Positions 8,264-16,031 of a DNA stretch of 46,053 nt are shown here, one piece after another (position 1 is the stretch's first letter; every line of letters starts with the position of its first letter). The notes below the pieces were generated by a model, which had not been told where the DNA came from, searched no databases, and saw only the letters and a program-made list of their open reading frames with translations. The DNA is from Flexilinea sp. (GTDB lineage Bacteria > Chloroflexota > Anaerolineae > Anaerolineales > Anaerolineaceae), in NCBI GenBank assembly GCA_026645735.1, contig JAPKMT010000023.1, forward strand, positions 1 to 46,053. The letters are read 5' to 3'. The position numbers and the translations under genes were made by a program.

Positions 8264-9349
8264 TCAGCGGTCAGCTTTGAGAACATCCGCATGGATGTGC
8301 GCAAGCGCAGCAGTCATTAATTGGAAGTGCTTTTCCCAATCAGCGATTCGAACGATCATGGCAGCTGTATGGGCATAACGACCCGGGACTGAGATCGCTG
8401 CAGTTGGGATACCGCTCTTTGACAAATGGATTGCGCCAGCATCGGTTCCGCCGGGTCCAGGTTGGCGAATCTGATACGGAATCGCATAGTCTTCGCAGAT
8501 CGAAGTCAGATAGCGAATTAATCGGTAATCATACATGGTTCGTCCGTCAGAAGTATAAATAGCGGGACCTTGATTCAGTTTGGTTTTGTAACGTGTATTT
8601 TCAGATTCGTCCCAGGCTGGCTGATCATTGGCAGGTGTACAGTCAATAACAAAAGCCACATCCGGTTCATAATGAAATGCTACAACTTTCGCTCCACGCA
8701 ATCCAATTTCTTCCTGAACGGTAAAAGCAGCGATTAATTCAATGGATTCCGGACAATATTTGATTAATTGAATTAATGTGGCAACACCAATTCGATTATC
8801 TAATGCTTTTCCACAAATACTGGGGCCCATGCGCATGAATTTTGTTGCAAATGTTCCATATTCTCCCGGCTGTATATCGGAAGTACCGGGTCCTGTGTCA
8901 ATTCTTAAAGAATCAACAGCTAAAATTCTTTCCCGTTCTTCCCTTGTGGATAAATGAACAGGGCAAGCACCGATAACACCGGGTTTTTGATTTTTTCCAA
9001 TTTGAACAGGTTTTCCAGGAAGGGCACGCTCATCGATTCCTCCAATTACTTTAAAACGGAAAATTCCATCCGATTCTTTTTCCACAAGCATGAATCCGAC
9101 TTCATCCATGTGAGCTGCGATCAGTACTTTCAGTGGATTTTCAATTTTTGCTTTTTTAAGTGCAATCAGATTTCCCAGAGCATCGGTGTGTAACGCGTCA
9201 ACAAATCCGATAATCTCATCCCGTACAATTGCCCGGACCGCATTCTCATTCCCGGATACACCCGCGGTATTGCTTAAATTTTCAAGCAGCTTAATGATCT
9301 CATCCGTCAGGGCAGGAAGATGGATCAAATGATCTTTTTTTGTATTCAT
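8264..9349 (-). CDS. M42-family metallo-aminopeptidase (second of three)
   Basis: A 361-residue protein with AHMDEVG (His80, Asp82), KALDNRIG, TVQEEIGLRGA, GGTDAGAIH and GRYAHT, all expected metal-ligand or catalytic segments of M42 peptidases. Its ATG overlaps the stop of the upstream M42 gene (ATGA), so the two are translationally coupled. It differs clearly from the two flanking paralogues, which argues for old duplication and distinct residue preference rather than recent copying. Substrate specificity cannot be read from the sequence. Confidence 0.93.
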   Translation of the reverse strand: MNTKKDHLIHLPALTDEIIKLLENLSNTAGVSGNENAVRAIVRDEIIGFVDALHTDALGNLIALKKAKIENPLKVLIAAHMDEVGFMLVEKESDGIFRFKVIGGIDERALPGKPVQIGKNQKPGVIGACPVHLSTREERERILAVDSLRIDTGPGTSDIQPGEYGTFATKFMRMGPSICGKALDNRIGVATLIQLIKYCPESIELIAAFTVQEEIGLRGAKVVAFHYEPDVAFVIDCTPANDQPAWDESENTRYKTKLNQGPAIYTSDGRTMYDYRLIRYLTSICEDYAIPYQIRQPGPGGTDAGAIHLSKSGIPTAAISVPGRYAHTAAMIVRIADWEKHFQLMTAALAHIHADVLKADR

Positions 9350-10428
9350 TGCTCATCCTCCCATTTAATTTTCTCGATAAAATCCGGTGTGAGCCTTGCA
9401 ATGAATTCTGCCATCAAGTGACCTGTACGCATGACATCTTTAATGGATATAATTTCGACTGGTGTGTGCATATAACGTAACGGAATGCTAAGTAAGATTG
9501 TCGGTACCCCGGCACCTGTGATTTGAATCGGATCTGCATCAGTTCCTGACATTAATGGCTGCGGGGACAAGGTATAGGGTATATCAAGCTGTTCACAGAG
9601 TTGTTTCATTTCATTGAATAACATCGGATGTAAATTTGCCCCATATCCGATGGATACACCGCTTTCCAATGCAACGGTTCTCCATCCATCTGCGCCTGGC
9701 CCTTTTGCAAATGTAACATCAATTGCGATGGCTAAATCCGGTTGAATGTCAAAAGGAGAGGTAGCCCCTCCCAGAAAAGCAGTTTCTTCTTGCGTGGTTC
9801 CAACCGCATAAACGTCCCACTGGTGATGAAAATGCTGTAATTCCACCAGGCATTGTGTTACAGCGGCAACAGAAGCACGATTATCCAGGCTGTGTCCAGC
9901 GATGCAATCTGAAGGAAGTTCTTGCGGCAAATTCGCATAGGAAACAATATCTCCGACCTGGAAAATTGCTTTTACGGTCTGTTCGTCTAAACCGGTATCG
10001 ATGACTAACTGGTCTAAAGGCACCGGTTTCCCCTCATAGGATTCTGAGAGCAGATTGGGAGCAAGCTGAACGATGACACCTGGAAATTCCCCTTTTTGAC
10101 TGTGGATGGTAACACACTGTCCAGGCAAAATTCTTGGATCAAACCCTCCAATTGGTGCAAAATACAGGAGCTCCCCTGAAACTTTTGCCACAACCATACC
10201 GATACCATCCATATGGACAGCCAGCATGATTCGTTTGGTTTTTCCGTCTTTCGAAGGACTGCCTCTTTTGATACCATACAGATTTCCGATTTTTGAAACT
10301 CTCACTTCATCGACCAATGGCTCCCATGTGGTTGCTATGGCGTTTGTGACAGGAGTTTCATAACCGGAAATCCCGGACAGAGAAATAATTTCACATAAAA
10401 ATTCTTTGATTTTTGTTTTTTCTTCCAT
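9346..10428 (-). CDS. M42-family metallo-aminopeptidase (first of three)
   Basis: A 360-residue M42 protein and the most divergent of the three. The first motif is VHMDGIG (His72, Asp74) with Gly75 where the other two have Glu. HSLDNRAS, TTQEETAFLGG, GTDADPIQ and LRYMHTP supply the other metal-site segments, so it should still bind two metals. GGGGAA lies just before the ATG. It begins the three-gene set transcribed toward 7233. Upstream on the same strand lie the paired palindromic repeats at 10503-10750. Confidence 0.92.
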   Translation of the reverse strand: MEEKTKIKEFLCEIISLSGISGYETPVTNAIATTWEPLVDEVRVSKIGNLYGIKRGSPSKDGKTKRIMLAVHMDGIGMVVAKVSGELLYFAPIGGFDPRILPGQCVTIHSQKGEFPGVIVQLAPNLLSESYEGKPVPLDQLVIDTGLDEQTVKAIFQVGDIVSYANLPQELPSDCIAGHSLDNRASVAAVTQCLVELQHFHHQWDVYAVGTTQEETAFLGGATSPFDIQPDLAIAIDVTFAKGPGADGWRTVALESGVSIGYGANLHPMLFNEMKQLCEQLDIPYTLSPQPLMSGTDADPIQITGAGVPTILLSIPLRYMHTPVEIISIKDVMRTGHLMAEFIARLTPDFIEKIKWEDEQ

Positions 10429-10502
10429 GGCTTCCCCGGAAAAGGTTTTGTGGTGATAATTAAAATTATAAATCTGATTTGTGAACCAAATTCCAATCAG
10501 CT

Positions 10503-10615
10503 ATTCGAATTATGAGAGGGATTATTTGTTGATGTGTTGTTTTTGCGCGGAGCGCAAAAACAACACATCAACAACTTTTCTCTTTTTTCTCAAGAGGCTT
10601 TTCCATATTTCGAAT
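10503..10615. repeat. GNA-loop palindromic repeat, copy 3
   Basis: A perfect 23 bp stem (10526-10548 with 10552-10574) is capped by GGA inside GCG-GA-GC. The outer arms are ATTCGAATTAT (10503-10513) and ATATTTCGAAT (10605-10615), with one mismatch. The element is 113 bp long, the same as copy 2. It stands 44 bp from copy 4 in the same orientation. Confidence 0.87.
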
Positions 10616-10659
10616 TGTTGAATTCCAACAGTTCCAGCAATTCAAAAAATGATTTGGCT

Positions 10660-10750
10660 TTTCGAATAATGAAAAAAATTGTTGTTCTCAAGGTTTTGCG
10701 CGAAGCGCAAAACCTTGAGAACAACATAGAATTCTTTTCATATTTCGATT
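10660..10750. repeat. GNA-loop palindromic repeat, copy 4
   Basis: A perfect 22 bp stem (10680-10701 with 10705-10726) is capped by GAA, giving the core GCGAAGC. The outer arms are TTTCGAATAAT (10660-10670) and ATATTTCGATT (10740-10750). The outer half of the stem (GTTGTTCTCAAGG) differs from the other copies, yet both strands of the stem changed together. After the right arm comes a GCAACAGTTCAGCGATTC tail similar to the tail after copy 3. Confidence 0.87.
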
Positions 10751-10825
10751 TATTGCAACAGTTCAGCGATTCATAAAAAGGGAGGAAAATCGGAACCTTA
10801 TCAATGTTAATCGCAACCTTGCGTT

Positions 10826-11722
10826 TTACAACTCCTTTTTCACAGTTCTGACCAGTTCATCAGCTTTCAAACCGGCAACCAGATAACACGGTGCATTTAA
10901 TTGTTTTGCAAGTTCAGCTGCCAATCCCTGATCAAATGTATATTGTTCCATGTCAATCACAATACTGCGAAATCCTTCATCTCGAATTTTCTCAGCAATT
11001 TTCCTGGATTCTACTAAAGGATCTGCATTTCCCATCGCCACGTTCCCGGCACCGTCTGTCAGAATAATTAGAAGTGAATTGACGTCCGGATGGATTTGTT
11101 TTTCATGTTTCAATAACTCATAAGCTTTCCATAATCCAGCGGAAAGTGGTGTTTTCCCACCCACTCTTACCCGTTTCATGGATCTTTCTGCAAGCATTAC
11201 TGAATGAGTTGGCGGCAAAATGACTTTTGCACTGTCTTTTTGGAACGTAATCAGACCAACTCGATCCCGTTGTTGATAAGCATTTGTCAGGAGTGATAAA
11301 ATCGCACTTTTTGTAATTGCCATCCGTTCCTGAACAGCCATAGACCATGAGAGATCTACCAGAAAGAGCAACAAATTGGATGATTTTCTCATCCTTACTT
11401 TCTCCATAATGTCCTGTCTTTGGACAATCAACTTTTTAGCCTTTTCATCGTTTTTTCTTGATTTTTGAAAAGGTGCAGCTGCACGGATGGTAGCATCAAA
11501 AGCAATATCCCGGATTCTATCCAAAGCAGGGCGGGCTTTTATGTAATGCCCCCGTCGGTCTTTCGAGATAATCCGGGATCTTTTTCCAGAGCTTTTCTTT
11601 TGAGAGGCAGATGGAGTGTATTCGTTTGAGATCAGCGGTGTGTCGAAGTTAAAATTTCGGGCACCGTCCCACCATGCTCCCTGTCCGGAATTGAAAATGG
11701 TATCCCCGGTATGAGAATACAT
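10826..11722 (-). CDS. VWA-domain chelatase subunit (ChlD C-terminal part), probably expressed by -1 frameshift
   Basis: Counting from its first ATG this is a 298-residue protein. A basic linker (about 40-110) is followed by a VWA domain with the MIDAS set DLSWS (Asp123, Ser125, Ser127), GGKT (Thr191) and LTDG (Asp223). It matches the C-terminal half of ChlD/BchD or putative cobaltochelatase subunits. The ATG at 11722 has no ribosome binding site. The same frame is open further upstream to 11779 with no ATG, GTG or TTG, reaching back into the A9 run at the end of the ChlI gene. The likely product is therefore a ChlI-VWA fusion of about 680 residues made by -1 slippage, or else a free subunit from an inefficient start. 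Confidence 0.82.
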   Translation of the reverse strand: MYSHTGDTIFNSGQGAWWDGARNFNFDTPLISNEYTPSASQKKSSGKRSRIISKDRRGHYIKARPALDRIRDIAFDATIRAAAPFQKSRKNDEKAKKLIVQRQDIMEKVRMRKSSNLLLFLVDLSWSMAVQERMAITKSAILSLLTNAYQQRDRVGLITFQKDSAKVILPPTHSVMLAERSMKRVRVGGKTPLSAGLWKAYELLKHEKQIHPDVNSLLIILTDGAGNVAMGNADPLVESRKIAEKIRDEGFRSIVIDMEQYTFDQGLAAELAKQLNAPCYLVAGLKADELVRTVKKEL

Positions 11723-11763
11723 TGACGAATTGGCAGGAGCGACTGTGGCGATTGTGCCTTCAT

Positions 11764-12858
11764 TTAAATTTTTTTTTCCTCATCATTTAATTCTGATACG
11801 TTTTTGAAATCAGAATTTTCCGGTGCATTTTTGCCTCGTAATTGTTCAATTCGGTCTTGCAGCTCTTCGGTACTGATTTCTTTTTCAGAAAATGGCCCTT
11901 TTTGAAGTCTATGCGGTAATGCCAGTTCGGCTGCCATTGCGATATCCAAATCAGTGATATAAGTTCTACTATCGAAAGCAGCCTGAGCAACGGCTGTTTT
12001 TAAGATGACCAAATCAGCACGGTGACCTTCCACTTTCATAGATGCTGTTAAGGATGCAATCGAAATCAGATCATGATTCTGATATTTCACATGAGCTAAA
12101 TTTTTCCGGGCTGTGATGATTTTTTCCGAGAGAATATTCTCTTCTGTTTCCCATTCATGGCAGAAACTATCCGGATCCTTTTCATAATGGATCGTCCTTT
12201 TGATGATTTCAACCCGTTCCCAGGAATCTGCGATGCCGAAAATGTCCACTGCATGTGCAAATCGATCTAATAATTGCGGACGCAGGTCCCCTTCTTCCGG
12301 ATTCATAGTTCCAACTAAAATAAAACGAGCCGGGTGAGAAAAAGAAATTCCCTCCCGTTCGATTCTGTTGACTCCCATGGCAGCAGAATCCAGCAGGATA
12401 TCGACAACATGGTCTTCTAACAGATTCACTTCATCGATATATAACAGACCACGATTTGCGGCAGCTAAAACACCTGGTTCAAATCTTTTTTCTCCACTCT
12501 GAATCGCTTTTTCGATGTCTAACGTTCCAATTACGCGATCTTCTGTTGCAGAAACTGGCAGATTGATGAAAGGTGTTGGCCGTAAAATGACTGATATCGG
12601 AATATTCTTCGCCTGGCGTTCTTTGCATTCTGTGCACCAATGGACTTCATCCGAAGGGTTGCATCCAAACCTGCATTCCGCGATAACCTTTTCCTGCGGT
12701 AATAAAGCTGCCAGAGCGCGAGCAGCAGTCGATTTGGCGGTACCGCGTTCTCCGCGGATGAGAACTCCTCCAATACGAGGATCAACAGCATTTAAAATCA
12801 GGGCACGTTTCATCCGTTCCTGACCAACGATGGCAGTAAAAGGGAATATATTTGACAT
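11764..12858 (-). CDS. ChlI-type AAA+ chelatase subunit (Mg/Co-chelatase family)
   Basis: 364 residues from the ATG at 12858, chosen because the family starts close to FPFTAIVGQE. An upstream in-frame ATG at 12912 with GGAAG before it would add 18 residues. Walker A is GERGTAKST (36-44), Walker B GLLYIDEVNLL, and sensor GTMNPEEGDLRPQLLDRF. A cysteine set CRFGC..WCTEC (about 61-77) is typical of the putative-cobaltochelatase branch. The gene ends in an acidic tail (LNDEEKKI) across a run of nine A, with TAA just after. It would act as the ATPase motor of a metal-chelatase or a related MoxR-like remodelling complex. No large chelatase subunit (CobN/ChlH) is in the window, so the metal and pathway are open. 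Confidence 0.87.
   Translation of the reverse strand: MSNIFPFTAIVGQERMKRALILNAVDPRIGGVLIRGERGTAKSTAARALAALLPQEKVIAECRFGCNPSDEVHWCTECKERQAKNIPISVILRPTPFINLPVSATEDRVIGTLDIEKAIQSGEKRFEPGVLAAANRGLLYIDEVNLLEDHVVDILLDSAAMGVNRIEREGISFSHPARFILVGTMNPEEGDLRPQLLDRFAHAVDIFGIADSWERVEIIKRTIHYEKDPDSFCHEWETEENILSEKIITARKNLAHVKYQNHDLISIASLTASMKVEGHRADLVILKTAVAQAAFDSRTYITDLDIAMAAELALPHRLQKGPFSEKEISTEELQDRIEQLRGKNAPENSDFKNVSELNDEEKKI
11768..11778 (-). promoter_or_regulatory. A9 slippery site, candidate -1 programmed frameshift
   Basis: On the coding strand the ChlI frame reads GAG GAA AAA AAA ATT TAA. Slippage by -1 on the A-AAA-AAA heptamer changes this to AAA AAA AAT TTA and continues without a stop into the VWA frame. 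TGAGGA lies immediately upstream and could act as an internal Shine-Dalgarno stimulator. No strong downstream hairpin was found; GGC..GCC around 11759-11748 is weak. Transcriptional slippage on A9, or a sequencing error of one A, would have the same effect on the frame. Confidence 0.6.
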
Positions 12859-12928
12859 GGATTTGATTATATTCAAATAATTGAAAATGAGGGGAAAAAA
12901 GTATTGCCGCATGGCAGCTTCCAGTATT

Positions 12929-13056
12929 TTATAATAAGAACCCGATTATCTTCATTTTTCGAACGACTGATGAAAAACCGCTCATTTCCAACAATGCGAA
13001 ATATGGAAATGCTTTTCGAATACAGAACAACAAAGAATTCTTTTCATATTTCGAAC
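12929..13056. repeat. Hairpin-less repeat derivative, copy 5, with flank
   Basis: The arms TGCGAAATAT (12995-13004) and ATATTTCGAA (13046-13055) match the outer arms of the palindromic family. The interior has CTTTTCGAATA, then GAACAACA and AATTCTTTTCATATTTCGAA, which are also found in copy 4, but the left stem arm and loop are gone. It looks like a copy-4-type element that lost its hairpin. The flank from 12929 carries further AT-rich TTCGAA fragments. Confidence 0.65.
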
Positions 13057-13209
13057 AGCAGATGAAAGAAATTACACATCCGATAATGAAAATCGAATTC
13101 AATTTTTGTAGGAATTGCTGGCTCATTCCATTATCTATCCCTGATAAAATTAATTTCGGATGAAATATGAACAAGCAAATTGGGATTTGGATTTGCCTTT
13201 CAACTTAAT

Positions 13210-13231
13210 CGTAAAAAACAACGCAACAACG
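13210..13231. repeat. Decayed half of a palindromic repeat
   Basis: CGTAAAAAACAACGCAACAACG resembles the right stem arm and tail of copy 1 (224-246) with two or three changes, but no matching left arm is present. It lies about 95 bp before the LysM/M23 gene. Confidence 0.45.
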
Positions 13232-13315
13232 ATAAGTTTTTCTGCTTATCTTGAATTTCTGTGTTTGAACCATTACCTTGCCCCGATTCTTTTTAATTGT
13301 GATATTATGACGGAC

Positions 13316-13320
13316 AGGAG
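13316..13320 (+). promoter_or_regulatory. Ribosome binding site deciding the LysM/M23 start
   Basis: AGGAG is followed by five bases and ATG at 13326. A closer ATG at 13322 is out of frame, so the site fixes the start at 13326. Confidence 0.7.
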
Positions 13321-13325
13321 TATGA

Positions 13326-14546
13326 ATGATAAATAATCCTTCTGACAACGATGATCTGCCGACACAAAAACTGACAGAAACAGAAAAAGCCGCGGATTCG
13401 GTTGTAAAAAAAGATCGCTGGTCACCCATCTGGATGAAAATCGTATGGATGGGATTCGGAGAAAAATTTGTGCAAATTGGATCTGCTGTTATTACGCTGA
13501 TCTTGATTTGCGTTGTGCTTTGGTTTATGGGGAGTTATTATTTAAAAAACCGATCTGAGGAAGTAATTCCGACAGACCAGATAGTACGAGAGACCGTTAG
13601 CGTTGCGGATGCAGTCTTACCATATTACAATCCCTCTTATCCTCGTCTTGATTTTAAGATTCAAAATGAGGGAATCTTTCGATTCTCACAGAATCATACG
13701 GATTTACCTGCAAAGCCAAGAAGCGCGGTTATCTCTTACACGGTCATGCCGAATGATACCGTAATTGCAATTGCTGAAAAATACAATCTCAGTCCAAGCA
13801 CAATTTTATGGGGTAATCCGTATACTTTATCAGATAACCCTCATAATCTGCTTGCGGGAATGACCATTAATATTCTTCCAGTAGATGGGGTCTATTATGA
13901 GTGGCATGATGGTGACGGATTGAATGGAGTGTCCGATGTTTACGGAGTTTTACCAGAGGAAATTATCGAATTCCCTGGAAATAAGCTTTCCATGGAGACC
14001 ATCGGAGATTACAGCCATCCCAATATAACTGCCGGAACCTGGTTAATTGTTCCTGGCGGATCACGTGAATTTATTAATTGGTCCGCGCCTTTAATTACCA
14101 GAGAAAATCCTGCGGTTGCAACGATTTACGGCCCAGGTGCCTGTGAAGCTGTGATGGATGGTCCACTGGGAAGCGGCAATTTTATTTGGCCAACAACGGA
14201 AACATGGATATCCGGATACGATTATTCACCAGAATCCAATCATCGTGCAATCGATATCTGGGGAGTAACAGGGAATCCAATTTATGCCGCGGATGCCGGA
14301 GTTGTTGTCTACGCCGGATGGAATGACTGGGGATACGGCAATGTTGTCATGATTGATCATGGCAACGGGTGGCAAACGTTGTACGCCCATTTGGATTCTT
14401 ATAATGTTCAATGTGGATATTACGTTTTTAGCGGTGATGTCATTGGTGGATTAGGTACGACAGGAAATTCATCTGGTCCCCATCTGCATTATGAAATGCG
14501 GTATAACGGTGTCGCGCAAAATCCGCATAATTTCTATGCTTTTTAA
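13326..14546 (+). CDS. LysM-domain M23 peptidase (cell-wall endopeptidase), membrane-anchored
   Basis: A 406-residue protein. A cytoplasmic N-terminus (1-46) is followed by a membrane helix (about 49-73), a LysM domain (about 137-185, SYTVMPNDTVIAIAEKYNLSP), a second weaker LysM-like stretch (about 190-243) and a C-terminal M23 domain. Zinc ligands are His306 and Asp310 (HRAID) and His388 of HLHYE, with His386 catalytic, so the active site looks intact. Such enzymes cut peptidoglycan cross-links or act as anchored remodelling factors. It lies upstream of the AI-2E-type permease with about 60 bp between them and probably shares a transcript. Confidence 0.92.
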   Translation: MINNPSDNDDLPTQKLTETEKAADSVVKKDRWSPIWMKIVWMGFGEKFVQIGSAVITLILICVVLWFMGSYYLKNRSEEVIPTDQIVRETVSVADAVLPYYNPSYPRLDFKIQNEGIFRFSQNHTDLPAKPRSAVISYTVMPNDTVIAIAEKYNLSPSTILWGNPYTLSDNPHNLLAGMTINILPVDGVYYEWHDGDGLNGVSDVYGVLPEEIIEFPGNKLSMETIGDYSHPNITAGTWLIVPGGSREFINWSAPLITRENPAVATIYGPGACEAVMDGPLGSGNFIWPTTETWISGYDYSPESNHRAIDIWGVTGNPIYAADAGVVVYAGWNDWGYGNVVMIDHGNGWQTLYAHLDSYNVQCGYYVFSGDVIGGLGTTGNSSGPHLHYEMRYNGVAQNPHNFYAF

Positions 14547-14605
14547 GCAAAGTGAGATAAATTTTTGAGAAAATCCTTCTAAGAATGGGTACAGGCAGGA
14601 TTCCG

Positions 14606-15814
14606 ATGGAAACAAAACGACAATGGAGTGATACGCTGCGCTACATGGCGCTAACAGGAATTATCCTTTTATCAATTATCCTGTTCTTTTTTGCGCGAGG
14701 AAACCTGAATTTAATTTTTATTGCTGGTCTTATCGCTTATCTATTGTCACCCCTGGTTCGTTTTCAGGTACGGATATTACGATTCAATAAAAGCCTCGCC
14801 GTAATTCTTTCCTACCTGATTTTAATCGTAATCGTCGTCTTGATATCCAGTCTTGTCATTCCGTTTATTACCAGTAAATTTCAGGTATTCCTTTCAACAG
14901 ACTGGCCGATGGTGATTCAAAGCATCGATACCTGGATCGGGGAAATGATTCTTGAGTTGGAAGTGAAGCAATTGAAAATCGGAAGTGTCGGGATTGATCT
15001 AACCGTTCCGCTCGTTGAATTAAGGAAGACGATCAATTCTTTTGATATTTCGAAAATAAACATTTCATCCATCGTTCCGGATCTTTCTTTGATGCTGCAA
15101 TCCGTGATTTCAGTTTCTGCCAATGTGCTGAGTTCTGCTTTTCACATATCCATTGCAATATTAACAACGATTATGGCTTCTTTCCATTTTAGCAACGATG
15201 GTTGGAAAATGAAGGATTGGATTGCCAGTCAATTTGTGGAATCCTATCGATCTGAAGTACGAGAATTGATCGGTCGTCTCGGAGGCGTTTGGAATAATTA
15301 TTTTGTTGGTGAATTGAAATTAATGATTTTGATCGGGATCATTACTTTTCTTGTTTGCACCGGACTTGGATTGAAATGGGCATTGTGGTTGGGGATCATC
15401 GCTGGCTTTTGCGAAGTGGTGCCCAATATTGGCCCGATCATATCCAGTTTTCCAGCGATCTTATCAGCCATGATTTTTGGCTCGGAATGGATTCCGTTAA
15501 ACAATTTTCTGATGGTCCTGGTTGTAATCGCTGCCTATCTTCTTATACAGCAGATGGAAAATATTCTGATCACACCGCGAGTGATGAGTGAAGCATTGGA
15601 TATTCATCCGGTCATCATTACCTTGGGAATCCTGATTTTAAGCTCAAGACTTGGTTTGTTTGGGGCGCTTTTAGCAGCACCACTGATCGGTTTAGCAAAA
15701 GAAATCCTGAGTTTTTTGATGTGTAAAATTCGCAAAGAAGATCCATATCCGGACCTTTATCACATTCCTGAACTCAATTTTGAAGTGATGAAGAAACAAG
15801 CAAAAAAACGATGA
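14606..15814 (+). CDS. AI-2E-family membrane permease
   Basis: 402 residues from the ATG at 14606, chosen because AGGA lies five bases upstream; an in-frame ATG at 14585 would add seven residues. Several hydrophobic helices open the protein (YMALTGIILLSIILFFF, LIFIAGLIAYLLSPL). A long extracytoplasmic segment (about 95-170) follows, then the family signature of helices around GLGLKWALWLGIIAGFCEVVPNIGPIIS and the PxLIGLAKE region. Members include E. coli TqsA and archaeal Na+/H+ antiporter-like proteins, so the substrate is uncertain. It is followed by a strong terminator. Confidence 0.9.
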   Translation: METKRQWSDTLRYMALTGIILLSIILFFFARGNLNLIFIAGLIAYLLSPLVRFQVRILRFNKSLAVILSYLILIVIVVLISSLVIPFITSKFQVFLSTDWPMVIQSIDTWIGEMILELEVKQLKIGSVGIDLTVPLVELRKTINSFDISKINISSIVPDLSLMLQSVISVSANVLSSAFHISIAILTTIMASFHFSNDGWKMKDWIASQFVESYRSEVRELIGRLGGVWNNYFVGELKLMILIGIITFLVCTGLGLKWALWLGIIAGFCEVVPNIGPIISSFPAILSAMIFGSEWIPLNNFLMVLVVIAAYLLIQQMENILITPRVMSEALDIHPVIITLGILILSSRLGLFGALLAAPLIGLAKEILSFLMCKIRKEDPYPDLYHIPELNFEVMKKQAKKR

Positions 15815-15913
15815 AAAACAAATCATCGCCTTATTTTAAAAATTCATCCATCTTAGATTGAATTACAGAATGGATGAATTGGATTACAGAAAATCAAATT
15901 ACTGCAAGAAATC

Positions 15914-15948
15914 AAAAAAAAAAAACCTGACTTTGTCAGGTTTTTTTG
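15914..15948. terminator. Bidirectional rho-independent terminator
   Basis: The stem ACCTGAC-TTT-GTCAGGT (centred at 15933) is flanked by an A-run on the left and a T-run on the right. It can therefore end the plus-strand permease transcript and the minus-strand metG transcript. It sits in the 218 bp between the two convergent genes. Confidence 0.92.
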
Positions 15949-16031
15949 TTATTCCATATCTTATTTATTTTTTTCAAACATGAGCATATCACGAAATTTT
16001 ATGAGATAAAATCTTGTTTCTGTAACGGGTT

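Noticed and set aside
174-10750. CRISPR array
   Set aside because: Copies are scattered, palindromic and without regular spacers.
10534-10776. An 80-codon plus-strand open frame across the two palindromes
   Set aside because: It is made of the repeat copies 3 and 4; no ribosome binding site and no protein-like composition beyond the repeats.
12929-13174. An 81-codon minus-strand open frame upstream of the ChlI gene
   Set aside because: Lies in repeat-derived AT-rich sequence and has no recognisable domain or ribosome binding site.
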